From positions 1 to 56,150 of the forward strand of contig CAZABP010000031.1 of the NCBI GenBank assembly GCA_964483245.1: a DNA stretch of 56,150 bases, given 5' to 3'. Source of the DNA: CAZABP01 sp964483245 (GTDB lineage Bacteria; Planctomycetota; UBA1135; UBA2386). The notes under the pieces were generated by a model. It was not told the origin of the DNA. It did no database searches and saw nothing but the letters and a program-made list of their open reading frames with translations. The translations under genes were made by a program, and so were the position numbers. Shown piece by piece: positions 36,701 to 42,827 of this stretch (position 1 is the first letter of the stretch; every line of letters starts with the position of its first letter).

Positions 36701-36907
36701 GTCGGAAACCCACAGCTCCGAGCCGTGCGTGCCGTCGTTTGCATAGAAGTACGTGCGGCCGAGGACCGACGTCAGCTGGTATGGCGACGAGCTCGGATCG
36801 GTCGTCGGGGGTGCCGTGTTGATGTCCTTGAGGAGCCCCTGGGCTGGGAGGGCGGCGGCCGCGCAGAGTGCGAGCAGGCCGCAGGCAGACATGGTTCTGA
36901 GGTGCAT
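33782..36907 (-). CDS. ELWxxDGT-repeat exported protein, paralogue 4
   Basis: 1041 aa from the ATG at 36907 (MHLRTMSACGLLALCAAAALPAQG signal). The mature N-terminus is LLKDINTAPPTTDPSSSP. Seventeen repeats (SELWVSDGT, RELWRTDGT ... YEPWVTDGT) plus a decayed EELFFCD keep the same order of odd variants as the other three, e.g. repeat 7 REPHITDGT and repeat 8 TEPWVTDGT. The C-terminal domain (GCAGTSGIPELTG, GGGCNLYLALSP, NDPALLGFLAHAQNLTADP) closes the protein. It is the upstream-most gene of the array. A perfect 12-bp palindrome lies 6 bp before its start codon, where a ribosome-binding site would be expected, so it may be specifically regulated. Confidence 0.92.
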   Translation of the reverse strand: MHLRTMSACGLLALCAAAALPAQGLLKDINTAPPTTDPSSSPYQLTSVLGRTYFYANDGTHGSELWVSDGTVAGTQLIKDIYPGSSSSSPQYFTQLGPIIFFSAFDGLGRELWRTDGTTAGTMMVKDIYVGSSSGSPANLTVVGAKLFFTANDGTTGTELWVSDGTAAGTMQVLDIRAGTSSSSCTYLTSFGGKLYFSANDGTNGTELWSSDGTAAGTAMLIDIYAGSSSGSPTYLAVLGSKLLFSAFNATNGRELWSSDGTAAGTALLVDIYASSSSSSPAYLTAVGPKVYFSANDGSGKGSELWASDGTAAGTAMVAELNVGSGSSTPYHFTPFGTKVLFSAIGTGAGREPHITDGTAAGTMLIADIYVGSSSAISASSSAPPYMVLGTKAVFPANNGTTNGTEPWVTDGTAAGTMLLADIYPGSSSGAVASNLYFAVQGSKVLFRGTESTAVPGRGAELWSTDGTSAGTGLLANLNVPGPSGSNPANFVELNGKSIFSATEGSVGTELFISDGTAAGTVLLKDINPGTTSSSPSLMTRVGDRVFFRANDGTNGIELWMTDGTAAGTTMVADIYAGSSSSSPNYLVELNGKLLFSATDATSGYELRISDGTAAGTMLVTEIYAGTSSASPSYLTRFGGKVYFRASNGATNGTELWATDGTAAGTAMVADINAGSGSSSPFNLTVAGGKLWFYATNGTSGSEPFVSDGTAAGTTLVADLYPGTGSSSPRGFTTLGSGKVVFDAFDGTATTGTGREIYVSDGTAAGTLLLADIYPGTSSSTPSYQTELKGLVFFTALDATNGRELWVTNGTPAGTVMFKDILPGALSGVTNPLIKTGGNRIILDADDGSTGYEPWVTDGTVAGTKLVKDLRPGAAGSLPYPFGIVGNRTIFSAYDDPVGEELFFCDLATLGAGQAEPIGVGCAGTSGIPELTGNTPVISGTFQMDLTNARAGSPTVFVVGVATPPTPVGGGCNLYLALSPVLSWTMTTNASGDATLSVPVANDPALLGFLAHAQNLTADPAGAWFSVLAFSNALKIVVGAP

Positions 36908-36913
36908 CGGGGG

Positions 36914-36925
36914 TGACTCGAGTCA
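36914..36925. promoter_or_regulatory. Palindrome TGACTCGAGTCA upstream of paralogue 4
   Basis: A perfect 12-bp palindrome starting 6 bp upstream of the ATG at 36907 (minus strand). It could be an operator or an RNA stem hiding the translation start. No matching palindrome precedes the other paralogues. Confidence 0.45.
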
Positions 36926-37057
36926 GAGGTCGCGCGGCGCCACATGCGCCGGCGGCTGCCGGAATGGGGGTATGGGCAGCGGCGGGAACCTAGCCTCGGG
37001 TTAGGGGCTGGGAAGTCCCCCAGGAGATAGGGGCAGGGAGATCCCTCGCCATCCCCA

Positions 37058-37199
37058 GGATCCTGCTCACCATGCCTGTTGATGCGTTGCCACAGGCCTG
37101 GCGCCGCGGTCTTCCCCCGGTCCAGGCCGGCTCCAAGCGGCGCTGCGAGCCGGTTCCTGGCCCCGTTCCGGGCATCCACAGGCATGGTGGACAGGATCC
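37058..37199. repeat. 142-bp inverted-repeat element
   Basis: The ends are 27-bp arms (37058-37084 and 37173-37199) matching at 24 of 27 positions when one is reverse-complemented; shared core CACCATGCCTGT. An inner pair CCGGCTC / GAGCCGG adds to the fold. It lies in the 354-bp gene-free stretch 36908-37261 between the SEC-C gene end and the ELWxxDGT array. It may be a bidirectional terminator, a structured RNA or a small nonautonomous mobile element. Confidence 0.7.
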
Positions 37200-37261
37200 G
37201 GGATGTGATGGGATCGGGCCTCGCGGGCGATTACCTCCCCCAACCCGCTCCGCAACAGCCG

Positions 37262-37762
37262 TCAGCCGAGCTTCGCGCAGCAGTTCTTGAACTTCTTCCC
37301 ACTGCCACAGAAGCACGGGTCGTTGCGGCCCAGCTTCTTGGCCTTGTGCACGAACGGCTGCTGCGGCGCATGGGCTTGGTGACCGTGGCCGTGGTGCGCC
37401 TGCTGCCCGGTGCGGACCGCCTCGGCGAACTCCGGCAGCGTGGCCTCGAGGGCCCGGCGCAGGTCGTACGCCTGTGGCAGGACCACGCGCTCTTCGAGGT
37501 GCGCGAGATACGCGCGCAGCACGTCCGGCACCTGCGCGGCCATCGGATCCTTGCGCGCGAACCGTGCCGGCAGCTGATGCCCGAGGGCGACGTGCAGGTC
37601 CTGGTCGTCGAGGTGGCGGGGTGCCTTGCCGAGGTCCTCGAAGCAGACGCCGAGGAACCGCTCGGCGATCGCCTGCACCGTGCTGCGTTCGATGCCGAGT
37701 GTGAGGGCGTGCGGCGATTCGACGAACGCGGCGACTTCCAACGTGACTTCGCGGGATGGCAT
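37262..37762 (-). CDS. SEC-C zinc-motif protein
   Basis: 166 aa. The C-terminus has the SEC-C motif NDPCFCGSGKKFKNCC, a zinc-binding module found at the end of SecA and in many small proteins. Before it is a His-rich linker (HHGHGHQAHAPQQP). The N-terminal 110 residues are helical (LDDQDLHVALGHQLPARF, DVLRAYLAHLEERVVLPQAYDLRRAL) and not recognised. It is likely cytosolic and zinc-binding. It is divergent from pssA with 59 bp between the starts. Confidence 0.85.
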   Translation of the reverse strand: MPSREVTLEVAAFVESPHALTLGIERSTVQAIAERFLGVCFEDLGKAPRHLDDQDLHVALGHQLPARFARKDPMAAQVPDVLRAYLAHLEERVVLPQAYDLRRALEATLPEFAEAVRTGQQAHHGHGHQAHAPQQPFVHKAKKLGRNDPCFCGSGKKFKNCCAKLG

Positions 37763-37821
37763 GTGCAGCCGTCGGACGATAGCCCGGAGACTTCCAGCGG
37801 GAGCAGCCGATAATCCCGTGC

Positions 37822-38781
37822 ATGCAGACGATCCGCGTTCCCCCCGAACGCCGCCGCCGGTTCCGGAGCCTCAAGTCGGTACCGGTCCTGCCGTCGCTGG
37901 TGACGCTGGGCAACCTGTTCTTCGGGTTCCTGGCGATGGCGAAGGTCGCGGACGCGGTCGCGCTGGCCGGACGTGGGCAGGGCGTCTCGTTCGGCAGCCC
38001 CGAAGTCGTCGCGATGTTCGAGATCGCAGCGATGTTCATCTTCGTCGCGATGATCTTCGACGGGCTCGATGGGGCGGTGGCACGGCTGACGCGCCAGGCG
38101 ACGCCGTTCGGCGCGCAGCTCGACAGCCTCGCCGACGTCGTGACGTTCGGCGTCGCGCCGGCCTTCATCGCGAAGGTCCTCGTCGACCTGCACGCGAGCG
38201 GCGCGGATGCGTTGCTGCCGACGCACCCCAAGCTCTACTACGTCGCCGCTGCGATCTACGTGCTGTGCGGCGCGATGCGCCTGGCACGCTTCAACGCCGA
38301 GCAGGGCAGCGCGGAGGTCGAAGACCACAAGGAGTTCTCCGGCCTGCCGTCGCCGGCAGCGGCCGCCGTCGTCGGTGCCCTGGTGATCCTGTACTGCGCA
38401 CCGGCCGGCAGCCCGGCCGCGTTCAGCAAGTGGCTGTTCCCGCCAGGCGGCGAGGAGTGGATCGTCGCCGCGCTGCCGCTCGCGCTGCCGATCCTCGGAC
38501 TGTTGATGGTCAGCCGGTTCCCGTACCCGCACCTGATCGTGACCCTCGCGCGCGGCCGGCACACGTTCCCGTTCCTCGCGACGCTCGTGATCACGCTGGT
38601 CGTCGCGGCGATCGAATGGCAGTTCGCGTTGGTGGTCCTCGTGCTGCTGTACGTGCTGTCCGGGATCGGCATCGGGCTGTACCGCTTCGTCCGTTACGGC
38701 CAGATGCGCTTGCCGGCCGATGCCGGCACAGAGGAGCCGGACGACGACGAGCCGCGGCCCCGCGGGGATCACCGGAACTGA
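37822..38781 (+). CDS. pssA: CDP-diacylglycerol-serine O-phosphatidyltransferase
   Basis: 319 aa, integral membrane. The CDP-alcohol phosphatidyltransferase signature DGx2ARx8Gx3Dx3D is perfect at about residues 83-106 (DGAVARLTRQATPFGAQLDSLAD). The N-terminal SLKSVPVLPSLVTLGNLFFGF and later VTFGVAPAF, YYVAAAIYVLCGAMRLARFN and FSGLPSPAAA match the PssA-type branch. It makes phosphatidylserine from CDP-diacylglycerol and serine, the precursor of phosphatidylethanolamine, at the cytoplasmic membrane. A charged C-terminal tail follows the last helix. The stop codon is followed at once by the dispersed inverted-repeat element copy B. Confidence 0.9.
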   Translation: MQTIRVPPERRRRFRSLKSVPVLPSLVTLGNLFFGFLAMAKVADAVALAGRGQGVSFGSPEVVAMFEIAAMFIFVAMIFDGLDGAVARLTRQATPFGAQLDSLADVVTFGVAPAFIAKVLVDLHASGADALLPTHPKLYYVAAAIYVLCGAMRLARFNAEQGSAEVEDHKEFSGLPSPAAAAVVGALVILYCAPAGSPAAFSKWLFPPGGEEWIVAALPLALPILGLLMVSRFPYPHLIVTLARGRHTFPFLATLVITLVVAAIEWQFALVVLVLLYVLSGIGIGLYRFVRYGQMRLPADAGTEEPDDDEPRPRGDHRN

Positions 38782-38839
38782 GAGGCTGTTTCTAGAACCC
38801 CGCTGCCTCGACGCGACGGGCGGACTCAGGAACAGGCTC
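38782..38839. repeat. Dispersed inverted-repeat element, copy B
   Basis: 58 bp beginning directly after the pssA stop codon, with ends GAGGCTGTTTCT and AGGAACAGGCTC. Ends and placement match copy A at 6079-6148. Confidence 0.6.
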
Positions 38840-38904
38840 TTGAGTACGCGCCCGGGCGAATCCGTGACGCCGGCACGGCCCGGCGGGTAAGTCTCTCGGC
38901 GTCG

Positions 38905-40224
38905 ATGGGCACGACTGTCTACCTCGGCCTCGGCGGCAATCTCGGGGACGCGCGCGCGGCGATCGCGACCGCGCTGGAGCGGCTCGATCGCGTGCCCGGC
39001 GTGCGCGTCGTGCGCACGAGCCGGCTGCGCGAAACGGAACCGGTCGGCGGGCCCCCGCAGCCGCGCTACTGGAACGGCGTCGCCGAGCTCGACGTGGCGC
39101 TGCCGCCCCATGCGCTGCTCGCGATCCTGCAGCAGCTCGAACGCGAGGCCGGGCGGGATCCGGCGGCGCCGCGCAACCATCCGCGGCCGTTGGACCTCGA
39201 CCTGTTGCTGTGGGGCGAGCAACGGATCGACACACGGGAGCTGCAGGTGCCGCATCCGCGCATGCACGCGCGGTCGTTCGTTCTCGAGCCGCTGGCGGAG
39301 CTCGGCGTGCAGCCCCCGCCGGATGCGGCGCGGGCGCCGGCGCATCCCGAGCTGCTGCACGCACCACCGGAGTTCGCGGCCCGCTGCAGCGCCTGGTTGG
39401 AAGGCGGCTGCCGGATCGGACTGGTCCCGACGATGGGGGCGTTGCACGCCGGGCACGCCACGCTGCTGCGCCGCGCCCGCGCGCTGTGCGACCGCGTCGC
39501 GATGTCGGTGTTCGTGAACCCGCTGCAGTTCGGACCGAGCGAGGACTTCGCGCGCTATCCGCGCACGCTCGCGCAGGACCTGGCGCTGGCGGCGCAGGAA
39601 GGCGTCGATGTCGTGTTCGCGCCGGACGTCAGCGGCATGTACGGCGACGGATTCTGCTCGCGCGTCGCGGTCGGGCCGCTCGCCGGCGAGCTCGAGGGGC
39701 GCGCGCGTCCCGACCACTTCGGCGGCGTCGCGACCGTAGTCGCGAAGCTGTTCACGCTGGCGCGCCCGCACCTGGCGTTCTTCGGGCAGAAGGACGCGCA
39801 GCAGGTCGCGATCCTGCGCCGGCTCGTGCACGACCTCGGGTTCCCGTTGGCGCTGGTCGAGTGCCCGACCGTGCGCGAGCCGGACGGGCTGGCGATGTCG
39901 AGCCGCAACCGTTTCCTGACGGTCGAGGATCGGGCCGCAGCGCCGGTGTTGTTCGCGGCGTTGCAGCGCATCCGTCGAGCGTTCCTGCAGGGTGAGCGGG
40001 ATCCACGGCAGCTGCTCGCGCAGGGAGAGGCTGTGCTCGCGGCCGAGCCGCGCGCGCGCGTCGACTATCTCGAGCTGCGCCGTGAAGGGGACCTCGCCAT
40101 GCTGCCCGCAGGCCCCGTCGATGCCGGCCGCGCGTTGGTCGCCGCCTGGTTCGGGCCGCCCGAGCGGACCGTCCGGCTGATCGACAATCTCTCGTTGCAG
40201 CCGCAGCCGGACGAGGAACCGTGA
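38905..40224 (+). CDS. folK-panC: FolK-PanC fusion protein
   Basis: 439 aa in one frame. Residues 1 to about 145 are HPPK (FolK), which pyrophosphorylates 6-hydroxymethyl-7,8-dihydropterin for folate: GLGGNLGDA, ETEPVGGPPQPRYWNGVAEL, HPRPLDLDLLLWG and VPHPRMHARSFVLEPLAEL. From about residue 158 to the end is pantoate-beta-alanine ligase (PanC): GLVPTMGALHAGH, VFVNPLQFGPSEDFARYPRT, GRARPDHFGGVATVVAKLF, FFGQKDAQQVAILRRLV, REPDGLAMSSRNRFL and DYLELRR. Both halves look complete, so one polypeptide serves folate and pantothenate/CoA synthesis. The stop overlaps the ispE start by 4 bp (GTGA). Confidence 0.92.
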   Translation: MGTTVYLGLGGNLGDARAAIATALERLDRVPGVRVVRTSRLRETEPVGGPPQPRYWNGVAELDVALPPHALLAILQQLEREAGRDPAAPRNHPRPLDLDLLLWGEQRIDTRELQVPHPRMHARSFVLEPLAELGVQPPPDAARAPAHPELLHAPPEFAARCSAWLEGGCRIGLVPTMGALHAGHATLLRRARALCDRVAMSVFVNPLQFGPSEDFARYPRTLAQDLALAAQEGVDVVFAPDVSGMYGDGFCSRVAVGPLAGELEGRARPDHFGGVATVVAKLFTLARPHLAFFGQKDAQQVAILRRLVHDLGFPLALVECPTVREPDGLAMSSRNRFLTVEDRAAAPVLFAALQRIRRAFLQGERDPRQLLAQGEAVLAAEPRARVDYLELRREGDLAMLPAGPVDAGRALVAAWFGPPERTVRLIDNLSLQPQPDEEP

Positions 40225-41147
40225 GCACGAGCCTCACGACGACCGCGCACGCGAAGCTCAACCTTTTCCTGCGCCTGCTCGGACGCCGGCCGGATGGCTA
40301 TCACGAGATCCTGACCTGCTTTCACGAGATCGATCTGCACGACGAACTCGCATTGCACGCCGGGGCACCGGGGATCCGACTGACGCTCGCCGAAACCGTG
40401 GAGCGCGGACTCGCAGTGCCACCCGACGCAACCAACCTCGTCGTGCGCGCGGCGGAGCTGTACGCAGCAGAGACCGGAGTGGCGCCGGCGTGGCGGTTCG
40501 AGTTGCGCAAGCGCATCCCGGCCGGCGCCGGGCTCGGCGGCGGCAGCTCCGATGCAGCAGCGGCGCTGCGTCTGCTCGATGCGTGGCATCACGAGCGACT
40601 CGGTACCGATGCACTCACGCGGCTCGCGGCGAAGCTCGGCGCCGACGTGCCGTTCTTCGTGCGCGGCGGCACACAACTCGGCAGCGGCATCGGTACGGAG
40701 CTGCAACCGATCGCCGATGCGCCGGTCTGGTACTTCGCGTTGCTGCTGCCGCCGTACGGCACGTCGACCGCCGACGTCTACAAAAACGCTGGCGCGAAAT
40801 TGACCATGCCATCGGACGCAGCTAGCATCCGCGCCTTCAAGGTCCTTGCCCACAAAGGGTTAGTGGAACCCAACGATTGGTCGAACGAGCTCGAGCCTGC
40901 CGCATGCGCGGTGCAGCCGGCGCTCGCCACACTGATCACGCGGGTACGCAAGGCCGGGTTTGCAGTGCGGATGTCGGGCAGCGGCTCCGCATCGTTCGTC
41001 CCGTTCGCCGGTCAGCGAGCGCGTGACGAGGCCCTGGCCGAGCTCCACACGTTGGTCCCACCGGAGGTGAGACTCCTCGCGGTGCGGACAGCGCGCCCTC
41101 GGGCGGGGCCAGCAACGCGCGCCGGGCCGGGGCGCGGCGGCCCGTAG
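40221..41147 (+). CDS. ispE: 4-diphosphocytidyl-2-C-methyl-D-erythritol kinase
   Basis: 308 aa from a GTG overlapping the folK-panC stop. GHMP-kinase motifs are present: AKLNLFLRLLGRRPDGYHEI (substrate block), PAGAGLGGGSSDAAA (ATP loop) and MSGSGSASF near the C-terminus. It phosphorylates CDP-methylerythritol in the MEP pathway to isoprenoids, in the cytosol. The last 20 residues are a Gly/Pro/Arg tail without homology. The spoVG gene follows 19 bp later; ispE and spoVG also lie near each other in Firmicutes. Confidence 0.95.
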   Translation: MSTSLTTTAHAKLNLFLRLLGRRPDGYHEILTCFHEIDLHDELALHAGAPGIRLTLAETVERGLAVPPDATNLVVRAAELYAAETGVAPAWRFELRKRIPAGAGLGGGSSDAAAALRLLDAWHHERLGTDALTRLAAKLGADVPFFVRGGTQLGSGIGTELQPIADAPVWYFALLLPPYGTSTADVYKNAGAKLTMPSDAASIRAFKVLAHKGLVEPNDWSNELEPAACAVQPALATLITRVRKAGFAVRMSGSGSASFVPFAGQRARDEALAELHTLVPPEVRLLAVRTARPRAGPATRAGPGRGGP

Positions 41148-41166
41148 GCGACATCAGGGAGGGGGC

Positions 41167-41685
41167 ATGCGAATCACCGAGATCCGGGTCAAGCTCACCG
41201 AAGACCCACGCAACAAGCTCAGGGCGTACGCCAGCATCACGTTCTGCGACGAGTTCGTCGTTCGCGACCTCAAGATCATCGAGGGAGCGAAGGGCCCGTT
41301 CGTCGCAATGCCGAGCCGCAAGCTGGCCGACCGCTGTTCGCGTTGCAGCAACAAGAACCATCTGCGGGCCAGCTTCTGCAATCATTGTGGCGGCAAACTG
41401 GAGCAGGACCGGGCGCCGAAGGACGAGCGTGGGCGTGCGCGCCTGCATGCGGATCTCGCGCACCCGATCAACAGCACGTGCCGGATCGAGCTGCACCGCG
41501 CCGTGGTCAAGGCGTATGCCGAGGAGGTCGAGCGCTCCAAGCAGGACGGCTACGTCCCGGCCAGCTTCGACGACTTCGACGAGCTCGACGACAGCATCGA
41601 CCAGGACTACATCGAGTATCTGCAGAGCCGCGAGGTGCAGCGGCGGCGCAACGGCGGCGAGCAGACGGCCGAGAGCGGGAGCTGA
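41167..41685 (+). CDS. spoVG: SpoVG with inserted zinc ribbon
   Basis: 172 aa with a strong ribosome-binding site (AGGGAGGGGG). Residues 1-55 are SpoVG (MRITEIRVKL, LRAYASITFCDEFVVRDLKI, FVAMPSRK). A four-cysteine zinc ribbon is then inserted (C57, C60, C71, C74: CSRC...CNHCG), after which the SpoVG fold resumes (DLAHPINSTCRIELHRAVVKAYAEEVERS). The C-terminal tail is acidic (SFDDFDELDDSIDQDY). SpoVG proteins bind DNA or RNA and act as site-specific regulators; the ribbon would add a nucleic-acid contact. The targets are unknown. Confidence 0.9.
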   Translation: MRITEIRVKLTEDPRNKLRAYASITFCDEFVVRDLKIIEGAKGPFVAMPSRKLADRCSRCSNKNHLRASFCNHCGGKLEQDRAPKDERGRARLHADLAHPINSTCRIELHRAVVKAYAEEVERSKQDGYVPASFDDFDELDDSIDQDYIEYLQSREVQRRRNGGEQTAESGS

Positions 41686-41709
41686 TCGCAGCAGCGCGCG
41701 GCTGCGGGC

Positions 41710-41725
41710 GGCTGGAAGGCCAGCC
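41710..41725 (+). terminator. Small hairpin after spoVG
   Basis: GGCTGG / CCAGCC stem of 6 bp with a 4-nt loop, 24 nt after the spoVG stop. No T-run. The rest of the gap to 41957 shows no gene. Confidence 0.35.
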
Positions 41726-41957
41726 AGCATGATGCATGCCCCGCTGCTGCGAACGGCGCAGCATCGCGCATCGCCCGCCGCTGGACGGAGGCTGTCGCCA
41801 CGGTCGCGGCGGGTTCGGCGGCGTCAGCGCGTCTGCCGCTTCGCTGCGGCGTGGCCGCGGCCCCGCCTCGGTCGCGGCCGCCGCGCTTCCTTGCCCCGCG
41901 CGCGCTGCACCGTTCTCGCGACGGGCTTCACGAATCCTGCGGGCTAGACTCCGACCG

Positions 41958-42827
41958 ATGTCGTCGAGCTTCGCGGTCGTCGGACCGGGACGGGTCGGCA
42001 GCGCGCTGGCGCGGCGCTGGTCCGAAGCCGGCTTCACGCTGCTCGGATTCGTGGGACGGGAGCCGGCACGCACCGAGCGCGCCGTGCAGTTCGCCGGCGC
42101 AGGGCGGGTTTTGACGCTCGCCGAGACGGCGCCGGCGACCTTCGTGTTGATTGCGACGCCGGACGATGCCGTGGCCCAGGTCGCGCGCGCGGCGGCAGCG
42201 TTCGCGCGCCGTTGCGCGCTGTGGTTGCACGCGAGCGGGAGCCTCGACCTCGCTCCGCTCGCGCCGCTGGCGGAAGCCGGCTGCCGGATCGGATCGTTGC
42301 ACCCGCTGAGCCCGTTCCCGGACCCATCACTCGGCTACCAACGGCTTCCCGGGGCGCCCGCAGTGCTGGCGGGTGATGCGTCCGCATTGCGCCTGCTGCG
42401 CGTGTTGGCGCGCAAGGCTGGGCTCGACCCGATCACGCTCGGCACCGCGGACCGCACGCTGTATCACGCCGCCTGTGCGCTCGGAACGAATGGCGTGACA
42501 GCGTTGCACGGCCTGGTCGAAGAGCTGTTCGCGCGGCTCGATCCCGCCGCGTCACGCCGCCTCGCGAGCGCCGCGATCGGGGCCGGACTCGCGGCGAGCC
42601 GGACTGCCGGGGCACGCGCCGCGCTGTCGGGACCCGTGGCGCGCGCCGACCACGCGCGGATCGCGGCGCATCTCGCGTCGCTGCAGTCAGCCGGTGGTGG
42701 CGCGTTGGCGGCCTACCGCGCCTTGATGGCGCATGCGGCGCGTCTGGCGGCGGCACGCGGCGATCTCGACGATGCGCAGCTGCGCGCGGTGCTGGCCGCG
42801 CTTGCAGCTCCCTCGGGTTCTGCGTGA
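41958..42827 (+). CDS. Rossmann/DUF2520 predicted dehydrogenase
   Basis: 289 aa from the ATG at 41958. The N-terminal NAD(P)-binding segment FAVVGPGRVGSALARRW is followed by FVLIATPDDAVAQVA, LWLHASGSLDLAPL and IGSLHPLSPFPDP, as in Rossmann plus DUF2520 proteins related to pyrroline-5-carboxylate reductase and ketopantoate reductase. The C-terminal half is all-helical (YHAACALGTNGVTALHGLVEELF). It is probably an NADP-dependent reductase; the substrate is unknown. It overlaps the aroDE start by 1 base. Members of this family near pantothenate genes make a ketopantoate-reductase-like role thinkable, but that is inference. A two-mismatch copy of the 16-bp palindrome lies inside at 42772-42787. 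Confidence 0.82.
   Translation: MSSSFAVVGPGRVGSALARRWSEAGFTLLGFVGREPARTERAVQFAGAGRVLTLAETAPATFVLIATPDDAVAQVARAAAAFARRCALWLHASGSLDLAPLAPLAEAGCRIGSLHPLSPFPDPSLGYQRLPGAPAVLAGDASALRLLRVLARKAGLDPITLGTADRTLYHAACALGTNGVTALHGLVEELFARLDPAASRRLASAAIGAGLAASRTAGARAALSGPVARADHARIAAHLASLQSAGGGALAAYRALMAHAARLAAARGDLDDAQLRAVLAALAAPSGSA

Noticed and set aside
23700..36900. CRISPR-like regular DNA repeats
   Set aside because: The periodicity is in codons of ELWxxDGT repeats; the units are not identical and there are no spacers.
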